A stretch of DNA of 12,277 bases, from the NCBI GenBank assembly GCA_024640585.1, contig JAHEEQ010000021.1, forward strand, positions 1 through 12,277, read 5' to 3'. Both the position numbers and the translations under genes were made by a program. The notes beneath the pieces are model-generated. The model did no database searches. It was not told the DNA's origin and saw only the letters and a list, made by a program, of their open reading frames with translations. This stretch comes from Micrococcales bacterium (GTDB taxonomy: Bacteria; Actinomycetota; Actinomycetes; S36-B12; UBA5976). Shown one piece after another: positions 1-6,639 of the stretch (its first letter is position 1; the number at the start of each line of letters is the position of its first letter).

Positions 1-811
1 GGCGATCTGCGATTTCGTTAAGTGCGGGTGAAATAATCTTTTTACCTTTGGAAGATTTTCCTTTGGAAGATTTTGTTCCAACACCTACTGCAACAATTTC
101 TTCAACCGCACGAACTGATAATCCTTCAGCGACAATTCGCTTAGCAAGATTTTCCATTTCATCTTCAGTCGCAAGTGCAAGAAGTGAACGTGCATGTCCA
201 GCGCTAATTACGCCTGCAGCTACACGGCGTTGAACATTTGCTGGAAGATTCAACAAACGAATTGTGTTTGTGATAGTTGGGCGCGAACGACCAATCCGTT
301 GTGAAAGTTCTTCTTGGGTGCAACCAAAATCGTTTAGAAGTTGTTGATATGCAGCCGCTTCTTCAAGTGCATTTAATTGTGCACGATGTAAATTTTCAAG
401 CAGTGAATCGCGCAATAAAACATCATCATTTGTTTGACGAATGATTACTGGAATCTCTGTGAAACCTGCTTGCTGTGCAGCGCGCCAACGACGTTCACCT
501 GCAACAATTTCGAAATCCGCACCTTCAGGTGTTGGCGCGATAGATCGAACAACAATTGGCTGGAGTAAACCAATTTCTTTTAGTGAATGAACTAGTTCCG
601 CCATTGCTTCTTCATCGAAAGCAACGCGAGGCTGTTTTGGATTAGGAATAATTCGGGAAAGCCCTATTTCTGCATAAACAGCTGATGCTTCCACTTGCTG
701 AACTGGAGCTGGAACTGATTTTTCAGCAGATTTCGCACTTGATTGTGTGACGGGGGTCACATCTGGGATGAGTGAACCAATACCTTTTCCAAGACCACGA
801 GCTTTAGACAT
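1..811 (-). CDS. parB: Chromosome partition protein ParB (partial, C-terminus missing)
   Basis: ParB binds parS sites, spreads as a CTP-dependent clamp and, with ParA, segregates the origin. 270 codons are visible from the ATG at 809-811; the gene runs off the left edge. The start is MSKARGLGKGIGSLIP, a usual ParB N-terminus. The nucleotide-binding box GERRWRA lies at about residues 105-111, the ENLHRAQLNALEEA motif at 139-152, a helix-turn-helix (EELSQRIGRSRPTITNTIRL) at 167-186 and GHARSLLAL at 205-213. A Ser/Gly/Lys-rich linker (about 246-258) precedes the missing C-terminal dimerisation domain. The ATG overlaps the parA stop by one base (TAATG), so translation is probably coupled to parA. 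Function is assigned with high certainty; the gene looks intact apart from the window edge. Confidence 0.97.
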   Translation of the reverse strand, partial: MSKARGLGKGIGSLIPDVTPVTQSSAKSAEKSVPAPVQQVEASAVYAEIGLSRIIPNPKQPRVAFDEEAMAELVHSLKEIGLLQPIVVRSIAPTPEGADFEIVAGERRWRAAQQAGFTEIPVIIRQTNDDVLLRDSLLENLHRAQLNALEEAAAYQQLLNDFGCTQEELSQRIGRSRPTITNTIRLLNLPANVQRRVAAGVISAGHARSLLALATEDEMENLAKRIVAEGLSVRAVEEIVAVGVGTKSSKGKSSKGKKIISPALNEIADR

Positions 812-1701
812 TAGACACTCACAGTTTCTTCTTGAGCAGGTGCTAGACCTTCAGCGCGATAAGCAAGTTCACGAGCCGCTGCAATATATGCCTGAGACCC
901 AGGTGAAGTTCGATCGTAGCCAATCACAGTCATGTCGCGGCTTGGGGCTTCTGAAATACGAACCGAGCGTGGGATCAAAGTTTGCATTGCTTCATTTGGG
1001 AAGTTCGATTTAACATCATCAACTACGTCTTGAGCTAAGCGAGTACGAGAGTCATACATGGTCAACAGCATGGTCGAAAGCTTCAAATCTGTATTTAGTT
1101 TGTCGCTCACAAGTTCGATGGTCTTACGAAGCTGTCCCAAACCTTCAAGGGCGTAGTACTCACATTGAATAGGAACCAAAACCTCGCGAGCGGCCACAAG
1201 TGCGTTGATTGTTAAGAGGCCAAGACTCGGTGGGCAGTCAATAAAGATGTAGTCGAGAGGTTGGCCGTATTTTTCAAGATGAAAAGCTTCGTACGCAGTA
1301 ATTGCACGGATTAGCCGGCTCTCACGTGCAAGCATTGAAACAAGTTCAATTTCTGCACCTGCAAGGTCGATAGTGGCTGGGGCGCACCAGAGGTTTTGTG
1401 TATGTGGGACAGCCTGAACTACTTCACTTAGAGGTTTGTTGTCCACCAAAGTCGCATAAATATCTGGCACACCTTGATGATGAGCAATCGCTAATGCGGT
1501 GGATGCATTGCCCTGCGGGTCGAGATCAATCACTAGAACATGCAATCCACCTTCACCCAAAGCCGCTGCTAGGTTCACAGTTGAAGTGGTCTTGCCTACT
1601 CCGCCTTTTTGATTGGCAACAGTGAAGATACGAGTTTTAGGTGGGTGGGGGAGAAATTTCCCGCCAAAATCGGTTGTTTCACGTGAAACATTGTCGTTCA
1701 T
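811..1701 (-). CDS. parA: Chromosome partition ATPase ParA (Soj)
   Basis: ParA is the Walker-type ATPase that moves ParB-parS complexes over the nucleoid. It has 296 residues. The deviant Walker A motif KGGVGKTT is at residues 32-39 with the signature lysine, the switch region VIDLDPQGN at 58-66, and Walker B YIFIDCPPSLG at 151-161. The ATG at 1699-1701 is preceded by an AAGG ribosome-binding sequence. The first 20-25 residues form an extension before the ATPase fold and contain VSRET at 5-9, which is the translation of a parS site (1675-1690). It lies 61 nt after rsmG and overlaps parB by one base. That short gap holds a 9-bp direct repeat, TCGAACTAG, at 1758-1766 and 1769-1777, whose first copy covers the rsmG stop; I give it no function. 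Confidence 0.97.
   Translation of the reverse strand: MNDNVSRETTDFGGKFLPHPPKTRIFTVANQKGGVGKTTSTVNLAAALGEGGLHVLVIDLDPQGNASTALAIAHHQGVPDIYATLVDNKPLSEVVQAVPHTQNLWCAPATIDLAGAEIELVSMLARESRLIRAITAYEAFHLEKYGQPLDYIFIDCPPSLGLLTINALVAAREVLVPIQCEYYALEGLGQLRKTIELVSDKLNTDLKLSTMLLTMYDSRTRLAQDVVDDVKSNFPNEAMQTLIPRSVRISEAPSRDMTVIGYDRTSPGSQAYIAAARELAYRAEGLAPAQEETVSV
1675..1690. promoter_or_regulatory. parS centromere site (copy 1, inside parA)
   Basis: A perfect 16-bp palindrome TGTTTCACGTGAAACA identical to the classic parS consensus bound by ParB. It lies in codons 4-9 of parA and is translated as part of NVSRET. Together with the second copy at 2381 it places a centromere about 3-5 kb from oriC. Confidence 0.95.
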
Positions 1702-1762
1702 GAGCCGCCTTTTGAAGTCGGGGCAGAGTGTGCCACCAAAGTTGAAAAAGTAAAAAGTCGAA

Positions 1763-2404
1763 CTAGATTCGAACTAGTTTGATCGCGGTTGTGGGTGGTT
1801 CGACCACCCCTTGCCCAGCTGTAAGAATTGATGCTTCAAGTTTCTTTCGTCGAAGCAAGCTTGCTGCCTCATCGATTTCTTCACCTGCAGACTGCCCTTT
1901 GATCATCAAAACCTGGCCGCCCGGTTTCACCAAGGGCCAGCACCAGGTGATTAATTTGCTCAATGCGGCGACTGCTCGACCCGTGACTACATCAGCCGAT
2001 AAACCTTTTACCGATGGATCTTCTGCACGTCCTCGAATTACATCCACTCGGTCTGAAAGACCTAGGTCTGAAATTACCTCACTTAGGTAGTCCACTCGAC
2101 GTGCGAGTGGTTCGAGTAGCGTGATTTTGAGGTCTGGGCGCACAATGGCGAGTGGAATTCCTGGCAAACCCGCCCCAGAACCCACATCAATAACAGTTAC
2201 ATTTTGAGGAATTAGTTCCTCAAGTACGGCCGAGTTATTGATATGCCGATCCCACATACGGTCAATTTCACGAGGTCCCACTAACCCACGTTCAACTCCG
2301 GCTACGCAGAGCCATTGGTGGTAGCGGGAGAGTAGGTCAAATGCAGCTGGCCAACGCTCTTTTGCGCTTAGCTCAGCTTCTGTTTCACGTGAAACATCAG
2401 ACAT
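1763..2404 (-). CDS. rsmG: 16S rRNA (guanine-N7)-methyltransferase RsmG (GidB)
   Basis: RsmG methylates N7 of G527 in 16S rRNA (E. coli numbering) using S-adenosylmethionine. It has 213 residues, the usual family length. The SAM-binding loop VIDVGSGAGLPGIPLAI is at residues 71-87, followed by an acidic strand end (LLEPLARRVDYL, E98). The upstream family block is DRMWDRHINNS at 48-58. The ATG (2402-2404) directly abuts the khpB stop codon with no spacer, so translation is probably coupled. The N-terminal VSRET (residues 4-8) is encoded by a parS site. No key residues appear to be missing. Confidence 0.96.
   Translation of the reverse strand: MSDVSRETEAELSAKERWPAAFDLLSRYHQWLCVAGVERGLVGPREIDRMWDRHINNSAVLEELIPQNVTVIDVGSGAGLPGIPLAIVRPDLKITLLEPLARRVDYLSEVISDLGLSDRVDVIRGRAEDPSVKGLSADVVTGRAVAALSKLITWCWPLVKPGGQVLMIKGQSAGEEIDEAASLLRRKKLEASILTAGQGVVEPPTTAIKLVRI
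2381..2396. promoter_or_regulatory. parS centromere site (copy 2, inside rsmG)
   Basis: A second perfect TGTTTCACGTGAAACA palindrome, 706 bp from the first, in codons 3-8 of rsmG. It again reads VSRET in the protein. I found no third perfect copy in the window. Confidence 0.95.
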
Positions 2405-2881
2405 TTAGGCCTGAGGTGTGACCACAATGAAGCGATTTGGTTCTTCGCCTTCAGATTCTGAAGCAGCTCCAGCGAGTGCAATCGCGTCGTGAACGATTTT
2501 GCGCTCATAAGCGTTCATGGCACGCAATTTCACAGGCTCACCTGTCTGATTTGCCTTATTTGCCGCTTTTGTACCGATTTCATGGAGTTCAGCACGTTTC
2601 TTTTCGCGGTAACCACCAATGTCGAGAGTTAGACGACTGCGATTTCCAGTTTCACTTGTAACGGCCAAGCGGGAAAGTTCCTGCAAAGCAGCCACAACTT
2701 CACCACGCTTACCAATCAACTGATCTAGTTCGCCATCCACGATAGCAACGATTGCGCGATCTCCTTCAACATCCATCACGATGTCGCCTTCGATTCCAGC
2801 AATAGTTAGAAATTCATCAAGATAATCCGCAGCGATATCGCCTTCACGAACAAGTTCTTCTTTTGTAGCTTTTTCAGACAT
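2405..2881 (-). CDS. khpB: RNA-binding protein KhpB/Jag (KH and R3H domains)
   Basis: Jag/KhpB proteins bind RNA, usually with KhpA, and affect cell elongation and division in Gram-positive bacteria. It has 158 residues. A type-II KH domain spans about residues 33-90 with the loop GKRG at 57-60, and an R3H domain spans about 91-158 with R127 and H131 in YERKIVH. The end EEPNRFIVVTP is typical of the family. An acidic N-terminal stretch (DIAADYLDEFL) takes the place of the longer Jag-N domain seen in Firmicutes. The ATG at 2879-2881 has a good AAGGAAAA ribosome-binding site. It lies 34 nt after yidC and directly before rsmG. Confidence 0.93.
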   Translation of the reverse strand: MSEKATKEELVREGDIAADYLDEFLTIAGIEGDIVMDVEGDRAIVAIVDGELDQLIGKRGEVVAALQELSRLAVTSETGNRSRLTLDIGGYREKKRAELHEIGTKAANKANQTGEPVKLRAMNAYERKIVHDAIALAGAASESEGEEPNRFIVVTPQA

Positions 2882-2896
2882 ATTTTTCCTTTATTA

Positions 2897-2917
2897 AAAA
2901 CTATTAAAAATAGTTTT
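2897..2917. repeat. AT-rich inverted repeat between yidC and khpB
   Basis: Perfect 8-bp arms AAAACTAT (2897-2904) and ATAGTTTT (2910-2917) around a 5-nt spacer. The repeat starts at the yidC stop codon and lies just before the khpB ribosome-binding site. The stem is almost all A/T and so weak. It may be a partial pause or processing site rather than a terminator; no function is shown. Confidence 0.4.
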
Positions 2918-3842
2918 ACTTCTTACGCTTTGAGCGAGCTTCGCGTTTTGGTTGTACTCGCTTTATTTCCACATTACTTTCGTTTTCTTCGGAAGATTCG
3001 GTAGTAATACCTCTCTTCAAATCTTTTTTCTTTTGACGATCTAGGTAGGCCTGATGGGCAGGAGTACCTGGAGCTGGACTGTTTCTAATAACGTAAAACT
3101 GCTGACCCATTGACCATATGTTTGTTGTCAACCAGTAAATCAAAACACCAATTGGAAAACCGACGCCACCAACTGCGAAGAGCAATGGGAACAAATACAT
3201 CATCACCTTTTGTTGCTGGATCATCGGATTATCAGCAGCAACATTTTTTACAAGTAATTGACGTTGAGTTATAAACATTGTGAAAGTCATTAAAACAACA
3301 AGTACCGCACAAGCAATTTGAATCTTTGTTTGGTTCGCGATCAGATGCGGTTCACTTGCAGTCAAAAATGTTGCATATAGTGGAATATCAAGAACAGAAG
3401 CATTGTGTGCAGAAGTCATCAGGTGCGCAAAGTTTTGACCAAAAACATCATTTGTATTTTGTTGTGCAATACTTTGCAAAACTGAAAATAGACCAAAGAA
3501 AATTGGTGATTGGGCAAGCAACGGCAAGCAGGAAGAAAATGGATTCGTACCAGTCTCTTGGTAAAGCTTCATCATTTCTTCTGATTGCTTTTGGCGATCT
3601 CCCGCATACTTAGCCTGAATAGCCTTCATTTGTGGCTGAATCAATTGCATATTTCGCTGCGAACGAATTTGCTTAACAAACAGTGGAATAAGCGCGACGC
3701 GAATTACAAGCACCAAGCCAACAATTGAAAGCGCCCAAGTAGCACCCTCATCTGCACCAAGAATCGGTGACAACAATGAATGGAAGCCAACCAGAATCCA
3801 AGAAACAACTAGCTTGATTGGATTCAAAATAAAATCAAACAC
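2916..3842 (-). CDS. yidC: Membrane protein insertase YidC/Oxa1 family
   Basis: YidC inserts and folds proteins in the cytoplasmic membrane, alone or with SecYEG. It has 308 residues and begins with GTG (3840-3842), MFDFILNPIKLV. I see five hydrophobic segments at about residues 9-28, 35-55, 105-124, 174-192 and 213-238. The conserved positively charged groove residue is R48 in LVIRVALIPLF. The cytosolic hairpin with many K/Q/E lies between segments 2 and 3, followed by the family motif NPFSSCLPLLAQSPIFFGL. The C-terminal tail is strongly basic (ending KREARSKRKK), as expected for ribosome contact. It starts 3 nt after the yidD stop, so the two are co-translated. Confidence 0.96.
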   Translation of the reverse strand: MFDFILNPIKLVVSWILVGFHSLLSPILGADEGATWALSIVGLVLVIRVALIPLFVKQIRSQRNMQLIQPQMKAIQAKYAGDRQKQSEEMMKLYQETGTNPFSSCLPLLAQSPIFFGLFSVLQSIAQQNTNDVFGQNFAHLMTSAHNASVLDIPLYATFLTASEPHLIANQTKIQIACAVLVVLMTFTMFITQRQLLVKNVAADNPMIQQQKVMMYLFPLLFAVGGVGFPIGVLIYWLTTNIWSMGQQFYVIRNSPAPGTPAHQAYLDRQKKKDLKRGITTESSEENESNVEIKRVQPKREARSKRKK

Positions 3843-3844
3843 AC

Positions 3845-4084
3845 TTACTCCACATCATTTTTAACTATCGGACGCCAGCGACCACGTTCGGGTGTGTAGT
3901 CGATCCCACCTCGAGTGAACGGCGTGCAGCGCAATAGCCGGTACGCAGTCAAAATCAAACCCTTGAACGGCCCATGAACTTTCAGGGATTCAACAGCATA
4001 TTTTGAACATGACGGATAGTAACGGCAAACATCACCAAGCATTGGTGAGATGGTCAATTGATATAGGCGAATAGGGGCGATCAA
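3845..4084 (-). CDS. yidD: Membrane protein insertion efficiency factor YidD
   Basis: YidD is a small membrane-associated protein that helps YidC-dependent insertion. The family core is clear: IRLYQLTISPMLG, then CRYYPSCSKYAVESL with two cysteines, HGPFKG, and LRCTPFTRGGIDYTP. With the TTG start at 4082-4084 the protein has 79 residues, near the family norm of 70-90. The start is uncertain. No ATG or GTG exists in frame upstream before the frame enters rnpA, and the TTG has no clear ribosome-binding sequence. The frame stays open upstream and reads plausible YidD-like residues (GKFFAYILIAPIRLY), so an unusual initiator such as ATT cannot be excluded. It sits between rnpA and yidC, its usual place. 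Confidence 0.88.
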   Translation of the reverse strand: MIAPIRLYQLTISPMLGDVCRYYPSCSKYAVESLKVHGPFKGLILTAYRLLRCTPFTRGGIDYTPERGRWRPIVKNDVE

Positions 4085-4139
4085 AATGTAGGCAAAAAAT
4101 TTGCCAATTCCGTTTTGCCAAACTACAGCGAATAAATTT

Positions 4140-4460
4140 TTAATGTTGCACGCTCCGATTGAATAATTCAGACCAAGCTGAAACAGTCAAAGTTTCAGCC
4201 CCAGCTTGAGCGCGCACAACAATTTCAAATCCGGCTGGATGTTTTTCAACAAAGTCGGCTGCTGCTGCTCGAACCTTGCGAGCTATTTGATGACGCACTA
4301 CAGAATTGCCAACTCGACCTGGAGTAATTACACCAATTCGAGTGGTTTTAGGAGTTTGTAAACTTGTGAAAACTGCCTCGGATACGACAAAACGCCGACC
4401 TTTGCGGTTGACCCGGCGAAGATCGGCGCTTAAGTGCAGCCGGTGCTGACGTGGCAGCAC
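4140..4460 (-). CDS. rnpA: Ribonuclease P protein component
   Basis: This is the protein subunit of RNase P, which helps the catalytic RNA trim tRNA 5' ends. It has 106 residues and starts with GTG at 4458-4460 (MLPRQHRLHLSADLRRV), a normal actinobacterial RnpA beginning. The RNA-binding signature is GNSVVRHQIARKVRAAA at residues 51-67, the actinobacterial variant of the RNR motif. It lies 6 nt after rpmH, the near-universal pairing, and has no strong ribosome-binding site of its own, so coupling to rpmH translation is likely. Confidence 0.95.
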   Translation of the reverse strand: MLPRQHRLHLSADLRRVNRKGRRFVVSEAVFTSLQTPKTTRIGVITPGRVGNSVVRHQIARKVRAAAADFVEKHPAGFEIVVRAQAGAETLTVSAWSELFNRSVQH

Positions 4461-4466
4461 GGAAAA

Positions 4467-4604
4467 TCAGACGGCTAGTTGCTTACGACCCTTGCGGCGG
4501 CGAGCAGATAGAACTGCACGGCCAGCACGGGTGCGCATACGTAGACGGAATCCGTGAGTCTTTGCACGACGGCGATTGTTAGGCTGAAAAGTACGCTTAG
4601 ACAC
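4467..4604 (-). CDS. rpmH: 50S ribosomal protein L34
   Basis: L34 is a small, very basic ribosomal protein. The reading frame has 45 residues: it begins [19 protein letters not shown] after the initiator and ends [11 protein letters not shown], matching L34 over its whole length. The start is GTG at 4602-4604, preceded by AGGA with about 6 nt spacing, and the stop is TGA at 4467-4469. It is the first gene of the leftward operon, divergent from dnaA. Confidence 0.97.
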   Translation of the reverse strand: MSKRTFQPNNRRRAKTHGFRLRMRTRAGRAVLSARRRKGRKQLAV

Positions 4605-4636
4605 GGTTTTCCTATCAGTAAATCTTGAGCGGGCGA

Positions 4637-4666
4637 AAGTTACACACTTGAGAGCAGTTAGGTCAA
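4637..4666 (-). promoter_or_regulatory. Candidate promoter of the rpmH-rnpA-yidDC operon
   Basis: Read on the minus strand, a -35 element TTGACC (4661-4666) and a -10 element TAACTT (4637-4642) are separated by 18 nt. This would start the transcript about 25 nt before the rpmH GTG. Inferred by consensus match only. Confidence 0.55.
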
Positions 4667-4682
4667 ACTGAGCCCTCCTGTC

Positions 4683-4691
4683 TGTGGATAG
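4683..4691 (-). promoter_or_regulatory. DnaA box (rpmH-dnaA intergenic, one mismatch)
   Basis: TGTGGATAG on the plus strand, that is CTATCCACA on the minus strand, one base from the consensus TTATCCACA. It lies upstream of the candidate rpmH promoter. Confidence 0.6.
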
Positions 4692-4759
4692 AACTATTTG
4701 CGTCGGATCTCAGATTTGGACATTTTGTCCATATTGAGCATAAAGTGAGCCTTTAGACC

Positions 4760-4768
4760 TGTGGACAA
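4760..4768 (-). promoter_or_regulatory. DnaA box TTGTCCACA (rpmH-dnaA intergenic)
   Basis: TGTGGACAA on the plus strand, which is an exact TTGTCCACA on the minus strand, the form usual in actinobacterial origins. It ends three bases before the candidate dnaA -35 element, a position suited to DnaA autoregulation. Confidence 0.7.
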
Positions 4769-4771
4769 GTC

Positions 4772-4801
4772 TTGCCAAAGCCCCGTCCATGCGTCTAATC
4801 T
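4772..4801 (+). promoter_or_regulatory. Candidate dnaA promoter
   Basis: A -35 element TTGCCA (4772-4777) and a -10 element TAATCT (4796-4801) with 18 nt between. Transcription would begin near 4808 and give a leader of about 77 nt containing an inverted repeat and a DnaA box. DnaA boxes on both sides suggest autorepression. Inferred from consensus only. Confidence 0.5.
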
Positions 4802-4819
4802 CCGCTCGCGCGGGATACA

Positions 4820-4841
4820 CACAGGTTGTGCAAAACCTGTG
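4820..4841. repeat. Inverted repeat in the dnaA leader
   Basis: Perfect 8-bp arms CACAGGTT (4820-4827) and AACCTGTG (4834-4841) around a 6-nt loop GTGCAA. The right arm overlaps the DnaA box at 4838-4846. It could fold in the RNA leader or present paired half-sites to DnaA. Confidence 0.55.
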
Positions 4842-4846
4842 GATAG
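4838..4846 (-). promoter_or_regulatory. DnaA box (dnaA leader, one mismatch)
   Basis: TGTGGATAG on the plus strand (CTATCCACA on minus), the same variant as the box at 4683. It lies 39 bp before the dnaA start and downstream of the candidate promoter. Confidence 0.6.
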
Positions 4847-4884
4847 GTCTCAAGTAGACCTTAAGGGTTCGCCCAAACCGCAAA

Positions 4885-6351
4885 ATGCTCGCCAAATCGG
4901 AAGGCTCCAACCAAGTGGATATTGAAAACTCTGGCACAGCTCTCGAGCCAAGCCCAGCCACAGACGTTGAGTCCCTTGGCCGAATTTGGTCCTTGGCTCT
5001 TGACCAGGCATTTTCGTCCGGCACAGTTGACTCCCAGCAGCGGGCCTTCATCAACCTCTCGAAGCCTCTCTTGCTCCACGAAGACACAGACACACTTTTA
5101 ATTGCCGTGCCGAACGAGTTCACAAAAAACATTTTGGAGTCTCGCTACCAGGTCGCGATTTCTGCAGCACTTACAACAGCACTAGGTAAATCAATCGGTA
5201 TGGCATTTCGTATCGATCCAGAAATTGGCGCGAGTGAGGATGACACCGATCTTGTGGCAGATGCGGTTTTGCAAATTAGCGAAACTGAAATGCCCCAAAA
5301 CGACAGCACCTACGACAATGCTTCAAGACTAAATCCAAAATACACCTTCGATACTTTCGTTAAGGGTGCAACAAATCGATTTGCTGCCGCTGCTGCCGAA
5401 ACTGTTGCAGAAAAACCAGGTCAGTCATACAACCCGCTTTTCATTTACGGCGAATCTGGTCTTGGTAAAACTCACTTGCTACACGCAATCGGAAATTACA
5501 CCCGTTCACTATTTATCGGTAAACGTGTTCGGTATGTTTCATCCGAAGAGTTCACCAATGAATTTATTAACTCAATTCGCGACGACAAAGCTGCAGACTT
5601 CCAAAAAAAATATCGTGACATTGATGTTCTGCTAGTAGACGACATCCAATTCCTAAGTGGAAAAGTGCAGACAAAAGAAGAGTTTTTCCATACTTTTAAC
5701 ACTCTTTACAATGCAAATAAACAGATCGTTATTACATCTGACATGCCGCCGCGACAATTACACGACTTTGAAGAGCGAATGGTTACTCGTTTTGCGTCTG
5801 GCTTCATCATTGACATTCAGCCACCAGACTTAGAAACCCGTATAGCGATTTTGCGAAAGAAAACTTTGCAAGAAAGATTAAGTGTCCCAGGCGATGTTTT
5901 GGAATATATTGCATCGAAGATTTCTTCAAACATTCGTGAATTAGAAGGCGCACTAATCCGGGTTACTGCATGGGCGAACTTAAATAAACAGACTGCAGAT
6001 TTAGCAATGGCCGAACTGGTACTACGAGATTTAATTCCAGATCAAATTGGACCAGAAATCACTTCCACCATCATTATGGAAGTGACCGCCAACTATATGA
6101 ACGTTTCAATTGAAGAGCTTTGTGGCCAATCTCGTGAAAAAGAAATTGTGCAGGCTCGTCAGATGGCAATGTTTTTGTGCCGTGAACTTACAGATCTTTC
6201 TTTGCCGAAAATTGGTCAAGCTTTTGGAAATCGTGACCACACCACGGTTATGCACGCGGATCGAAAGATTCGAAAAGCTATGGGTGAACAAAAGCGTGTT
6301 TTTAATGAAGTTACCGAATTGACTCAGCGAATTAAGAGCCACACGAACTAA
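4885..6351 (+). CDS. dnaA: Chromosomal replication initiator DnaA
   Basis: DnaA is the AAA+ ATPase that binds DnaA boxes, melts oriC and recruits the helicase. It has 488 residues. Domain I covers about 25-110, a short acidic domain II follows, and the ATPase domain starts near 150 (PKYTFDTFVKGATNRFA). Walker A GESGLGKTH is at 189-197, Walker B LLVDDIQFL at 249-257, sensor 1 IVITSDMPP at 281-289 and the arginine region ERMVTRF at 297-303. Domain IV ends with the DNA-binding signature GNRDHTTVMHADRKI (448-462). The ATG at 4885 is the only plausible start; an upstream in-frame stop lies at 4855-4857. There is no good ribosome-binding site (the nearest purine run AAGGG is 17 nt away). DnaA boxes flank the gene on both sides. 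Confidence 0.98.
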   Translation: MLAKSEGSNQVDIENSGTALEPSPATDVESLGRIWSLALDQAFSSGTVDSQQRAFINLSKPLLLHEDTDTLLIAVPNEFTKNILESRYQVAISAALTTALGKSIGMAFRIDPEIGASEDDTDLVADAVLQISETEMPQNDSTYDNASRLNPKYTFDTFVKGATNRFAAAAAETVAEKPGQSYNPLFIYGESGLGKTHLLHAIGNYTRSLFIGKRVRYVSSEEFTNEFINSIRDDKAADFQKKYRDIDVLLVDDIQFLSGKVQTKEEFFHTFNTLYNANKQIVITSDMPPRQLHDFEERMVTRFASGFIIDIQPPDLETRIAILRKKTLQERLSVPGDVLEYIASKISSNIRELEGALIRVTAWANLNKQTADLAMAELVLRDLIPDQIGPEITSTIIMEVTANYMNVSIEELCGQSREKEIVQARQMAMFLCRELTDLSLPKIGQAFGNRDHTTVMHADRKIRKAMGEQKRVFNEVTELTQRIKSHTN

Positions 6352-6397
6352 ATATTGTTACTTATGTGACTAGTGTTAAAAACTGCGACTTTTGTGA

Positions 6398-6482
6398 GTT
6401 ATCCCAAACTGGGGAAAACTTGTGGATAACTTAAGGCTCACGAGTCACAACTTTCACAAATTTAACAAGCCCTTGGGATAAC
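6398..6482. repeat. GTTATCCCAA inverted pair around a DnaA box
   Basis: GTTATCCCAA (6398-6407) and its exact reverse complement TTGGGATAAC (6473-6482) bracket the perfect DnaA box at 6421. The 7-bp core GGATAAC also occurs inside the extended DnaA box (6424-6430), giving three copies of the core in 85 bp. The outer copies share five leading bases with a DnaA box and may be low-affinity sites. Confidence 0.6.
6421..6429 (-). promoter_or_regulatory. DnaA box, perfect (oriC)
   Basis: TGTGGATAA on plus, an exact TTATCCACA on minus. It is the leftmost strong box of oriC, 70 bp after the dnaA stop. Confidence 0.85.
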
Positions 6483-6493
6483 TCTCGGGCGAT

Positions 6494-6502
6494 TGTTGAT
6501 AA
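6494..6502 (-). promoter_or_regulatory. DnaA box, one mismatch (oriC)
   Basis: TGTTGATAA on plus (TTATCAACA on minus). It faces the same way as the 6421 box and opposite to the boxes from 6521 onward. Confidence 0.5.
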
Positions 6503-6520
6503 GAATTTCGACCCTTAATT

Positions 6521-6529
6521 TCATCCACA
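6521..6529 (+). promoter_or_regulatory. DnaA box, one mismatch (oriC)
   Basis: TCATCCACA on plus, differing from TTATCCACA at position 2. It is the first of the plus-strand boxes pointing toward the unwinding element. Confidence 0.65.
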
Positions 6530-6547
6530 GATCTGGGTAAAAAACAT

Positions 6548-6570
6548 GAATATTATCCACAACAATATTC
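6548..6570. repeat. Inverted repeat flanking the central DnaA box
   Basis: GAATATT (6548-6554) and AATATTC (6564-6570) are perfect 7-bp arms that bracket the exact box TTATCCACA (6553-6561) and run into the next box (6565-6573). A second, shorter pair, ACAATA (6562-6567) and TATTGT (6578-6583), surrounds that next box. Confidence 0.55.
6553..6561 (+). promoter_or_regulatory. DnaA box, perfect (oriC)
   Basis: Exact TTATCCACA on the plus strand in an AT-rich setting, with a second box starting 4 bp later. Confidence 0.87.
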
Positions 6571-6573
6571 ACA
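6565..6573 (+). promoter_or_regulatory. DnaA box, one mismatch (oriC)
   Basis: ATATTCACA on plus, differing from TTATNCACA only at the first base. It starts 12 bp after the start of the perfect box at 6553, close to one helical turn. Confidence 0.55.
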
Positions 6574-6617
6574 GGATTATTGTCATTTTTACTCATAAAC
6601 AGGGGTTAAAAATTGGG

Positions 6618-6626
6618 TTTTCCACA
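6618..6626 (+). promoter_or_regulatory. DnaA box next to the unwinding element
   Basis: TTTTCCACA on plus, one base from TTATCCACA. It is the last box before the CTA-triplet array, in the same orientation, with a 13-nt spacer. This is the relation expected of the anchoring box in a bacterial basal unwinding system. Confidence 0.65.
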
Positions 6627-6639
6627 GTATTAACAACAC

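Noticed and set aside
4710..5132. A 140-codon minus-strand reading frame across the dnaA start
   Set aside because: It lies opposite dnaA and the dnaA promoter region, has no recognisable domain, and dnaA is certain.
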